Assembly: GCA_002293475.1 (NCBI GenBank)
Contig: DBDG01000041.1
Location: 1-54,079, forward strand
Direction of reading: 5' to 3'
Length of the DNA stretch: 54,079 nucleotides
From: Lachnospiraceae bacterium UBA938
GTDB taxonomy: Bacteria; Bacillota; Clostridia; Lachnospirales; Lachnospiraceae
Shown here: piece by piece, positions 47,056 to 54,079 of the stretch
How positions within the stretch are numbered: the stretch's first letter is position 1
How the letters are laid out: every line of letters starts with the position of its first letter
Position numbers and translations under genes: made by a program
The notes under the pieces: model-generated
Told to the model about the DNA's origin: nothing
Database searches by the model: none
What the model saw: only the letters and a program-made list of their open reading frames with translations

Positions 47056-50000
47056 TTAATCATCCAGCTCCTTATCAATCAGCTTCACGCTCACCAGCGC
47101 CGAAACCCCTTTCTCCTGCATCGTAATCCCATACAGCCGGTCCGCCCTCTCCATCGTCCCCCGGCGGTGCGTGATCACGATAAACTGCGTATTCTTCGTT
47201 AATTTATGCAGATACTTCGCAAACCGTCCCACATTGCTCTCATCCAGTGCCGCCTCAATCTCATCCAGCAGACAAAACGGTGACGGCTTCAGATTCTGAA
47301 TCGCAAACAGCAAGGCGATGGCTGTCAAAGCCTTCTCCCCGCCCGACAGCTGCATCATATTCTGTAGTTTCTTCCCCGGCGGCTGGGCAATAATCCGGAT
47401 CCCTGCTTCCAGCAGATCCTCGTCTTCCATCAGCTCAAGCGTCCCTTTCCCGCCCCCGAACAGCTCCTTGAATACCTTATCAAACTCTTTCCCGATCTCC
47501 GTAAACTTTTCCTGAAATTGCCGGCGCATAGCCTGATCCAGTTCTTCAATAATCCCGCTCAGTGTCTTCTCCGCTTCCACTAGGTCGTCATGCTGCGTCT
47601 TTAAAAAACCATAACGCTCCATCAGGTTCCGGTAATCCTCAATCGCATTGACATTGACATCCCCAAGCCTCTTGATCTGCTCCTTCAAGGCCGTAATCTG
47701 CTTCCGCATCGCCGCGGCACTCACTTCTTTATCCGCCGCTGCGCCGGCTTTATCTGCGGTATTAACTATATCATCCGCCGCATTTCCTGTTTCATCCGCC
47801 GCACCAGCTTCATCCGTACCGGCTGCGTCGGCCTCGCTCTTAGCATCCCGCATGGCAGCTACGTCTGACAGCGTTATTTCATATTCATCCCACATATAAT
47901 TTATCTGGGCTTCGATGGCCTCCTGCAGCTTTTCCTTCTGCGCGCCCAGCCGGTATACTTCCTTATCAAGAGCCGTCATCCGCTCCGCCATGGCTTCCCT
48001 TTCCTCAAAAAAGTTCTTCTGCCGCGACGTAAGCTCTTCCTTACGGGTCATGTCCCCTTTCAGCCGGCTCTCCGCATCGCCCTGGCTAGTATGCGATTCT
48101 ACTATTGTCCTGTCAATCACCAAGATGCTTTCCTGTTTAGTCCGGATATCTTCTCGGCTTTTAGCCAGCCCATCTTTAATCTCTTTTAACTCAGACAGGT
48201 AACGGTTGAGCTCAATGTCGATACGGTCGGCATTCTGCTGGTGGAAACCTTGCTGCTGCAGTCTCTTTTCCATCTCGACATCATGCTCTGATACCTTGGC
48301 CATTCGTGCCGATTCTTCCTCCCGGCAGTTTTCCAGTTCTTTCTGGAGCCCCTTAATCTGATCCTCGGTCTTTTTTTCTAAGACTTCCGAATCGGTCAGT
48401 TCCTTCTGGATCATCACCTTGTTTGCTTGGATATCCTTAATCTGGCTTTGGATTTCCTGTTCTTCCGACACTAGGGCAGCACTGCCCTCCTCTGCTTCCT
48501 CTTTCCGTTCGGCCGCTTTGATGACATTGAGCCTGGCCGTATTCTGTTCGATAAATTTGTGCTGGAGGCTGTTCCGGGTTTCTTCAAGCTGAAGCCGCAG
48601 GCGATTTCGCTCCGCCTTTGTTTCTTCGATGCCGGTCAGCAGCCGGTCGATGCCGGTCAGAGATTCTTTTACCTTTGCTGCCAGCTCTTCCATCTCCCGG
48701 CGTCTTCCTAGCAGATTGCTGCTGTTCTTAAAGGTACCGCCGCTGATTGCGCCGCCGGGTACCAGCAGTTCCCCCTCCAAAGTGACCATCCGGATGCCGT
48801 AGTCATATTTCCTTGCTATCCTGACGGCATGATCCACCTGATCCACGACTATGATCCGGCCCAGCATCGCGCGGGCGACATCGGCGTATTTTTTATTTAC
48901 ATTAACCAGATCGCTGGCAATACCGATCACGCCTTCTTCTTCCAAAGCTTTCTGATTAGTGAACCGTTGCGGGTTGACGATACTGGTCAGCGGCAAAAAT
49001 GTCGCCCGCCCGGCCTTGTTATCCTTAAGAAAACGGATCATCTTTTTGGCAGTTTCTTCGTCGTCGGTAATAATATTCTGGATATTGGCGCCTAAGGCGA
49101 TTTCAATCGCCGTTTCGTATTTCTTGTCTACCTTGATGACGTCTGCCACAACACCGATAATACCGCTCTGGCGGTCTTTTAGCTCCATCACGCTTTTTAC
49201 GCTGCCGCCATAGCCTTCATAGCGGTCGATCAGGCCGGATAAGGCTTCCAGCTTGGATTTTTCCTGATGATAGATAACCTGGGTATCGCGGAGTTTCTGG
49301 TCTTTGCCGGCCAGCTCCTCACGCATCAGTCCCAGTTTTTCTTCGATATCCGCCTGCCGGTCGTTAAGCTCTTGGATCTCATGGCTGATCTTCCCGAACT
49401 CTTCCTTAAAGCCGGCAATCACCGACTCCTGCTCGATCTCGTCCGACTTGGCGCGGAGCAGGCGGGAGGTCAGTTCGGCCTTACGGATATGATTCTGCTC
49501 CAGCATGGTATCATAGCGGCCGATTTTCGATTTGATCGTCGCCCGCGAATTCAGTTCATTGATAATGGTATTTTTGCCTGCTTCAATGAGGTTATTCAGC
49601 TCTTCAATCTTTTTCTGGACAGATAGCAGCTGAGCCTTGGCCTCGCTACGGACTGTTTCGCCTTCAGCTACCTGGATGTCAATCGTCTGCTTGTCATGAA
49701 GAATCGCTTCCTTATCAACTGTTTTCGTGTCGATTTCGGCTTGCACCGCCTGCTGACGGGCCATCAGATGGCTTTCATTGCCCTTGGCGGAATTGATCTG
49801 CTCTTTGAGGACGTTGATCTCACCCTCCAGCTTGCCGCGTGTCATGCCGGTGTCGGTCAGGTCCTGTCTGGTTCTCGCGATCGCTTCCTCTAAGACCTCG
49901 ATCTGTCCTTCAATCTGATGATATTCCGCCTTGATTTTTTCATATTGGGAGGAGGTCGCTGCCAGTTCTTCCCCGGCCGCCTCATGCTTTTCACCGATGG

Positions 50001-50727
50001 CTTCCAGCTGCCCGGTCATTCGGTTATAGTCCAGCGAAAAAACCGCCACGTCAAGATTTTTTAATGATTCTTTTTTCTTAAGGTATTCTTTGGCGGTCTC
50101 CGCTTGTTTCTCCAGCGGTCCAGTCTGTTTTTCCAGTTCGCCCAAGATGTCGCTGACACGGACTAGGTTTATCTTCTCATCTTCCAGTTTTTTTTGAGCC
50201 GCGTTCTTTCTTCTCTTAAACTTAACGATACCGGCGGCCTCATCAAAGAGTTCCCGCCGGTCTTCCGGCTTGCCGCTTAATATCTTGTCGATCTGGCCCT
50301 GGCCGATCACTGAATATCCTTCCTTGCCGATGCCGGTATCATAAAACAGCTCATTCACGTCTTTCAGCCGGCAGGGCGTCCCGTTCAGCAGATATTCGCT
50401 TTCACCGGAACGGTATATCCTTCTGGCCACCGTCACTTCATCATAATCTATCATCAACTGATGATCGGAATTGTCTAGGGTGATCGCCACATAGGCATAG
50501 CTCAGCGGCTTTCTGGTTTCCGTGCCGGAAAAAATGACGTCCTGCATGGAAGCGCCGCGCAGCTGCTTGATCCGCTGCTCGCCGAAGACCCATCTGACAG
50601 CATCGGCAACATTGCTCTTGCCGCTTCCGTTCGGCCCGACAATACCGGTTATCCCGTTATGAAATTTAAAATTAATGCGGTTGGCAAATGATTTAAAGCC
50701 CTGAACTTCAATATTTTTAAGATACAT
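47056..50727 (-). CDS. smc: Chromosome partition protein SMC
   Basis: 1223 residues. The N-terminal Walker A is GPNGSGKSNVADA; two long coiled-coil arms flank a hinge around 500-680 (GVVADVIKVDKKYETAIEIALG...GGAISGGTFKNSSNLLGRRRE). The C-terminal head has LSGGEKALTAIALLFA and Walker B FCLLDEIEAALDESN. It forms condensin with ScpA and ScpB. An Ala/Asp/Gly-rich run of about 45 residues near 945-990 (DEAGAADETGNAADD) interrupts the second arm and looks like a local repeat expansion. ATG with GGGTGA, 11 bases after rnc. Confidence 0.98.
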   Translation of the reverse strand: MYLKNIEVQGFKSFANRINFKFHNGITGIVGPNGSGKSNVADAVRWVFGEQRIKQLRGASMQDVIFSGTETRKPLSYAYVAITLDNSDHQLMIDYDEVTVARRIYRSGESEYLLNGTPCRLKDVNELFYDTGIGKEGYSVIGQGQIDKILSGKPEDRRELFDEAAGIVKFKRRKNAAQKKLEDEKINLVRVSDILGELEKQTGPLEKQAETAKEYLKKKESLKNLDVAVFSLDYNRMTGQLEAIGEKHEAAGEELAATSSQYEKIKAEYHQIEGQIEVLEEAIARTRQDLTDTGMTRGKLEGEINVLKEQINSAKGNESHLMARQQAVQAEIDTKTVDKEAILHDKQTIDIQVAEGETVRSEAKAQLLSVQKKIEELNNLIEAGKNTIINELNSRATIKSKIGRYDTMLEQNHIRKAELTSRLLRAKSDEIEQESVIAGFKEEFGKISHEIQELNDRQADIEEKLGLMREELAGKDQKLRDTQVIYHQEKSKLEALSGLIDRYEGYGGSVKSVMELKDRQSGIIGVVADVIKVDKKYETAIEIALGANIQNIITDDEETAKKMIRFLKDNKAGRATFLPLTSIVNPQRFTNQKALEEEGVIGIASDLVNVNKKYADVARAMLGRIIVVDQVDHAVRIARKYDYGIRMVTLEGELLVPGGAISGGTFKNSSNLLGRRREMEELAAKVKESLTGIDRLLTGIEETKAERNRLRLQLEETRNSLQHKFIEQNTARLNVIKAAERKEEAEEGSAALVSEEQEIQSQIKDIQANKVMIQKELTDSEVLEKKTEDQIKGLQKELENCREEESARMAKVSEHDVEMEKRLQQQGFHQQNADRIDIELNRYLSELKEIKDGLAKSREDIRTKQESILVIDRTIVESHTSQGDAESRLKGDMTRKEELTSRQKNFFEEREAMAERMTALDKEVYRLGAQKEKLQEAIEAQINYMWDEYEITLSDVAAMRDAKSEADAAGTDEAGAADETGNAADDIVNTADKAGAAADKEVSAAAMRKQITALKEQIKRLGDVNVNAIEDYRNLMERYGFLKTQHDDLVEAEKTLSGIIEELDQAMRRQFQEKFTEIGKEFDKVFKELFGGGKGTLELMEDEDLLEAGIRIIAQPPGKKLQNMMQLSGGEKALTAIALLFAIQNLKPSPFCLLDEIEAALDESNVGRFAKYLHKLTKNTQFIVITHRRGTMERADRLYGITMQEKGVSALVSVKLIDKELDD

Positions 50728-50738
50728 GATATCACCCT

Positions 50739-51470
50739 TCAGATATGGTCAGCACAAGACTCAGAACGGTCCGTTCCGTCTTTCTGGTCCCTGATTTTCA
50801 GCAAGGCATGATAGGCCGCCTGTTGTTCCGCTGCCTTCTTATTCTTACCGATGCCGGTGCCTTTTTTTTCATTCTGCAGATATAGCTCCACATAAAACTC
50901 TTTGGCATGTTCCGGCCCGGTTTCCGCCACCAGTTCATAGCGGAGGCTCCCGATACCTTCCTGCTGCACATATTCCTGTATCATCGACTTACTGTCGTGA
51001 AATAATTGCCTGTCCTCCAAGCCAAACAGGATATATTTATTTATAAAACATCGGGCGACTTCCAGTCCCCCGTCCAGATACATTGCCCCGATGATCGCTT
51101 CAATCACATCCGCGATAATAGAATCCCGCTTACGGCCGCCGGTATTTTCCTCGCCCCGTCCCATCAGGATATAAGCTCCCAGCCCGATATCCCTGGCACA
51201 GTGGGCCAGCGACGGCTCACAGACCGCCGCCGAGCGTAGCTTCGTCATCTGCCCTTCAGCCATGTCCGGGTAAGTCTCAAAAAAAAACTGACTGGTAATC
51301 AGTTCCAGCACCGCATCGCCCAAAAACTCCAGACGCTCATAATTGGGGTAACGGTTGATCTTCTGTTCATTAGCAAAAGAACTGTGAGTCACGGCCTGTC
51401 TCAACAGCAATTTGTCCTTAAACTGATATCCTATTATCTGCTCCAGCTCCGCTGTCCTGTCTGCTGTCAT
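50739..51470 (-). CDS. rnc: Ribonuclease III
   Basis: 243 residues. The RNase III signature NYERLEFLGDAVLEL is near 43-57, a second acidic site lies in DVIEAIIGAMYLDGG, and a double-stranded RNA binding domain spans about 160-232 (SMIQEYVQQEG...GKNKKAAEQQAAYHALL). It matures rRNA and cuts duplex RNA, including sense-antisense pairs of the type encoded at the left end of this window. ATG start; 55 bases after acpP. Confidence 0.98.
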   Translation of the reverse strand: MTADRTAELEQIIGYQFKDKLLLRQAVTHSSFANEQKINRYPNYERLEFLGDAVLELITSQFFFETYPDMAEGQMTKLRSAAVCEPSLAHCARDIGLGAYILMGRGEENTGGRKRDSIIADVIEAIIGAMYLDGGLEVARCFINKYILFGLEDRQLFHDSKSMIQEYVQQEGIGSLRYELVAETGPEHAKEFYVELYLQNEKKGTGIGKNKKAAEQQAAYHALLKIRDQKDGTDRSESCADHI

Positions 51471-51525
51471 CCGTACACGTCACATCCTTTCCTGATTAGC
51501 AATCGTTATGAGCAAGCTTTGACTG

Positions 51526-51756
51526 TCAGTTCCTTGACTTCTTAATGAGATTGACGGCTTGTTCTACGGTGGTGATATGTTCCGCTTCCTCGGCCGGAAT
51601 CTCAATATCAAATTCTTCTTCAATCCCCATGATAATCTGGAAAATATCTAGGGAATCAGCTCCCAGGTCATCCAGAAAGGTGGTCGTCATCTTTATCTCC
51701 TCGGCATCGACATTCAGCACTTCAGCTATCACCTGTTTCAGTTTTTCAAATTCCAT
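51526..51756 (-). CDS. acpP: Acyl carrier protein
   Basis: 76 residues, acidic. The phosphopantetheine attachment serine is S35 in LGADSLDIFQ; IFQ in place of the usual VEL is a small variation. It carries growing acyl chains for fatty acid and phospholipid synthesis. ATG with GGAG; 34 bases after plsX and before rnc, the normal order. Confidence 0.97.
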   Translation of the reverse strand: MEFEKLKQVIAEVLNVDAEEIKMTTTFLDDLGADSLDIFQIIMGIEEEFDIEIPAEEAEHITTVEQAVNLIKKSRN

Positions 51757-51790
51757 GTCCGTTCTCCATGAGCTTATTATTGGTAAATCA

Positions 51791-52795
51791 TTAGAGCGTG
51801 ATTTTTTCTTTGATTTTTTCGTTTATCTTCTGTTCGGCAAAGGGTATACATTGAAGGATTGAATTTTTGATCTCGATTGCTTTTGAACTTCCGTGCGTCT
51901 TGACAACCAGTCCATTCAGCCCTAAAAGCGGTGCTCCGCCGTGCTCTTCCGTACTAAATCCTTTCAGAGTCTGCTTCAGTGCCGGTTTAACCAATAGGGC
52001 GCCGATCTTGCTTCGGAAGGTTGCTGTCAGGCCTTTTTTGATCATGCTGACCAAGGACATTCCGACGCCTTCATACAGCTTCAGGATGACATTGCCCACA
52101 AAAGCTTCACAGACAATCACGTCGGCGGCTCCGCTGGGGATGTCCCGCGCTTCGATGCTGCCGGTAAAATTGATCTCCGGGCAGTTCTTCAACAAAGGAA
52201 AGGTCTCTTTTACCAAGGCATTGCCCTTTTCTTCTTCGGCACCGATGTTTACGATGGCCACTTTAGGGTTTTTGATGCCGACCACGTTTTCCATGTATAC
52301 CGATCCGATCTTAGCAAACTGCACCAGATGCGAAGGCCGGGCATCCACATTGGCACCGCAGTCGATCAGCAGAGCCACCCCTTTTTCGGTCGGTATCAGG
52401 GGAGCCAGCGGCGGCCGTTCCACTCCTTTGATACGTCCGACCAGCACCTGGCCGCCGACCAAGACCGCGCCGGTGCTTCCGGCCGAAACAAAGCCGTCGC
52501 AGGTTCCGTTCTTGACCAGATTCAAGGCCTTCACCAAAGAAGAATCCTTTTTATTACGGACCGCCAGCACCGGCGGTTCCGCCGTTTCAATGATTTCCGT
52601 GGCATTTACCACTTCAATCCGGTCACGTTCGTAAGTATATTGCTCCAGTTCCTTTTCCAGCACTTCCTGCACGCCAGCCAGATAGACCTTAACCTTGGCC
52701 GATTCCTGGACCGCCTGCACAGCCCCCCTGACGATCTCTGCCGGGGCATTATCTCCGCCCATGGCATCTACAGCGACATTTATTCTGTCTGACAT
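51791..52795 (-). CDS. plsX: Phosphate acyltransferase PlsX
   Basis: Turns acyl-ACP into acyl phosphate for phospholipid synthesis. 334 residues from ATG 52795 (GGGAGG upstream). The start INVAVDAMGGDNAP is the family hallmark, as are SAGSTGAVLVGG and FVGNVILKLYEG. The frame stays open upstream to 52900 across a cysteine-rich, repeat-encoded stretch (KSCCKVCCKVCCK) that is not protein of this family, so that extension was left out. Confidence 0.97.
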   Translation of the reverse strand: MSDRINVAVDAMGGDNAPAEIVRGAVQAVQESAKVKVYLAGVQEVLEKELEQYTYERDRIEVVNATEIIETAEPPVLAVRNKKDSSLVKALNLVKNGTCDGFVSAGSTGAVLVGGQVLVGRIKGVERPPLAPLIPTEKGVALLIDCGANVDARPSHLVQFAKIGSVYMENVVGIKNPKVAIVNIGAEEEKGNALVKETFPLLKNCPEINFTGSIEARDIPSGAADVIVCEAFVGNVILKLYEGVGMSLVSMIKKGLTATFRSKIGALLVKPALKQTLKGFSTEEHGGAPLLGLNGLVVKTHGSSKAIEIKNSILQCIPFAEQKINEKIKEKITL

Positions 52796-52844
52796 AATGA
52801 CCTCCCTCAATCTTAACGCAATCCCCTCACCGGGATGCTTCCTC

Positions 52845-52890
52845 GCTTTACAACATACTTTACAACATACTTTACAACATGATTTACAAC
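52845..52890. repeat. 12-bp direct repeats in the plsX leader
   Basis: On the minus strand ATGTTGTAAAGT is repeated three times head to tail, with a fourth, looser copy (GTTGTAAATC) before it. They lie about 50-95 bases before the plsX start, downstream of the promoter. They may be a regulator's binding sites or a slippage product. Confidence 0.75.
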
Positions 52891-52944
52891 TTGCTATCAA
52901 CAGCCTATCAACTGCCTATTCAGCATGCTATACAACACAAGATT

Positions 52945-52973
52945 ACTATACTAAACCAGTTGGTAAAAATCAA
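52945..52973 (-). promoter_or_regulatory. plsX promoter with a palindrome between the boxes
   Basis: Minus strand TTGATT (52973-52968), 17-base spacer, TATAGT (52950-52945). The spacer contains the palindrome ACCAACTGGT, placed where a repressor would block RNA polymerase. Fatty acid regulators of Firmicutes often control plsX, but this does not match the FapR box I know. The rest of 52974-53121 shows no gene, only a weak hairpin with T-run near 53040-53090. Confidence 0.6.
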
Positions 52974-53121
52974 GTTTTTTAGAAATGATCTGCTCAGACA
53001 GTGAAATTAATTCTGAATACCAACGTCAACATTAACTAAAAGATAACCTCCGGCTTCAAAACAATTGTTCCGCAAGCAAGAGGCTGTCTCATATCATCAT
53101 ATTCACACTGAAACCATAGGA

Positions 53122-53301
53122 TCAGTCCATACTGATAATTTCTTTTTTATTGTAAGACCCACAAGCCTTACATACTCTGTGAGGCACCATCAAAGCTCCG
53201 CATTTGCTGCATTTCACCAGAGTCGGGGCGCTCATTTTCCAGTTGGCACGACGTTTATCTCTTCTGCTCTTGGAAGATTTATTTTTGGGACAGATTGACA
53301 T
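53122..53301 (-). CDS. rpmF: Ribosomal protein bL32
   Basis: 59 residues beginning MSICPKNKSSKSRRDKRRAN. The four zinc cysteines are CSKC and CKAC, so it is the zinc-binding form. The small basic protein belongs to the large subunit. ATG with AAGGAGG, two bases after yceD, the usual pair. An isoleucine (SIC) replaces the common SVP start. Confidence 0.97.
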   Translation of the reverse strand: MSICPKNKSSKSRRDKRRANWKMSAPTLVKCSKCGALMVPHRVCKACGSYNKKEIISMD

Positions 53302-53303
53302 TA

Positions 53304-53840
53304 TTACACCTCCTTATGTGTATAAAAGATATCTTTGACCGCCGCCATCCGTGGATCCGGTATGAAAGTATCACAGCCACATTCCTTTTCATTCAGGTTC
53401 TGCCCGCACTCCCGGCAGATTCCCTTACAGTCCTCGGCACACAGCACCTTAGACGGCAGATTTAAGATGATTTCATGGAAGATTAATTCTTCTACATCGA
53501 GCTGGCCGCCCTCCACGTAGAGTATCCCTTCCTCGGCAGCCTCTTTAGCTTCAAACTCCGGCATCTCCTCAGATAGCACCGCGCGGTACGTAAACTGCAG
53601 TTCCAGCGGTACTGCCACGGCCTGTAGACACCTGTCACAGGGTATCTCCAGCAACGCCTCGACCTGCCCTTCGATCAGCACCTTGTTCATCCCGATATTG
53701 GTAAAAACAAACTCGGCCTCGGAGCTGTTGGTAATGGGATAAACTGCCCCGCCGTAAGCTGCCTGTTCCAGAGCAACCGGAACCCGTGCTATCCGTTTCT
53801 TACCTTCCGATGTCAGAACATCAAGTAAATTCACTAACAT
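53304..53840 (-). CDS. yceD: YceD/DUF177 family protein
   Basis: 178 residues from ATG 53840, with AAGGAG eight bases upstream; longer reading upstream crosses the promoter. The family core CDRCLQAVAVPLEL is present, then a C-terminal CAEDCKGICRECGQNLNEKEC cluster typical of Firmicutes versions (metal-binding cysteines). DUF177 proteins are linked with 23S rRNA accumulation in E. coli and plants; the molecular role is unclear. Always near rpmF. Confidence 0.93.
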   Translation of the reverse strand: MLVNLLDVLTSEGKKRIARVPVALEQAAYGGAVYPITNSSEAEFVFTNIGMNKVLIEGQVEALLEIPCDRCLQAVAVPLELQFTYRAVLSEEMPEFEAKEAAEEGILYVEGGQLDVEELIFHEIILNLPSKVLCAEDCKGICRECGQNLNEKECGCDTFIPDPRMAAVKDIFYTHKEV

Positions 53841-53894
53841 GAGGGAACTCCTTATGGAATATGCAATAGAAGCTAACATAACCACACTTAAACA

Positions 53895-53923
53895 ATTATA
53901 CGCAGGTGCGGGACGTTTGTCAA
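53895..53923 (-). promoter_or_regulatory. Consensus promoter of yceD-rpmF
   Basis: Minus strand TTGACA (53923-53918), exactly 17 bases, TATAAT (53900-53895). A perfect sigma-A promoter, fitting a ribosomal protein operon. Confidence 0.88.
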
Positions 53924-53956
53924 TAAAAATATGCGGGCAAATCAGGGTCACCGCAT
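53924..53956 (-). terminator. Terminator of the gene entering from the right
   Basis: ATGCGG pairs with CCGCAT on the minus strand, followed by ATTTTTATT, just after the stop at 53962 and immediately before the yceD promoter. Confidence 0.65.
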
Positions 53957-53961
53957 TTACT

Positions 53962-54079
53962 TTACTCACTCGCAAAGAGAACTCTTTCTAAGAAAGATGA
54001 GTCCCAACCAGCAAGTTTCTGTAAGTTTTTCAAACTCATGCCACCATAAACTTGTTTTTTCAAATGTTCTAAGGCGAGT
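53962..54079 (-). CDS. C-terminal fragment of an unidentified protein
   Basis: 38 codons are in the window, open at the right edge and ending TAA. The tail contains KKQVYGGMSLKNLQKLAGWD and ends FLERVLFASE. It is coherent coding sequence, followed by a terminator. I could not assign it to a family from so little; it is not the end of acetate kinase or TmcAL, which often precede yceD in this group. Confidence 0.55.
   Translation of the reverse strand, partial: LALEHLKKQVYGGMSLKNLQKLAGWDSSFLERVLFASE

Noticed and set aside
52796..52900. Cysteine-rich N-terminal extension of PlsX (CCKVCCKVCCK)
   Set aside because: It is the translation of 12-bp repeats in the leader; the true start has a strong ribosome site and the family N-terminus.

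Overview
The window reads as chromosome of an anaerobic, low-to-mid-GC Clostridia member, most likely a Lachnospiraceae-type gut bacterium. The grounds are the gene order yceD-rpmF-plsX-acpP-rnc-smc-ftsY, a T-box in front of pheST, an agr quorum-sensing locus, a SpoIID-type protein, BspA-like surface proteins with a class B sortase, an EF-G-like FusA2 protein, and AGGAGG-type ribosome binding sites throughout. This is inference from families and synteny; no rRNA or other species marker is present.

Positions 1-470 hold the end of a dinD-like gene and a compact type I toxin-antitoxin module: a small hydrophobic toxin frame that looks frameshifted, a convergent antisense RNA with a consensus promoter, and one shared two-way terminator. 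From 17.3 kb back to 0.6 kb the minus strand carries the most unusual block: sortase B, two large BspA-like repeat proteins carrying sorting signals, then (from its own promoter) a Ser/Thr kinase, a membrane protein, an unrecognised MSGPK-type protein, a zinc-ribbon/FHA protein, an activase-type radical SAM protein and a ClpB-like AAA+ ATPase with a degenerate first ATPase module. I know no named system with this composition, and it is the best candidate for something undescribed.

From 17.4 to 19.0 kb on the plus strand are a cysteine-rich small protein and two coupled genes of unknown function. Then come hflK-hflC-leuS (minus), a complete agr locus in the order A-C-D-B (minus) with a readable autoinducer peptide, and a FusA2-type translation factor. 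The plus-strand pair aroF-tyrA (aromatic amino acid synthesis) follows, and then PilZ-VanZ genes, queA-M18 aminopeptidase, T-box-pheS-pheT, spoIID-like-yihY, and a decayed radical SAM locus next to a yitT gene. The last 10 kb is the housekeeping run yceD-rpmF, plsX-acpP-rnc-smc-ftsY, and a threonine ammonia-lyase.

A recurring theme is short in-frame or near-gene tandem repeats (39 bp in the FHA gene, 15 bp in two genes, 13 bp behind a surface protein gene, 12 bp in front of plsX), so repeat slippage seems active in this genome. No CRISPR array, tRNA, rRNA or intact transposon was found.
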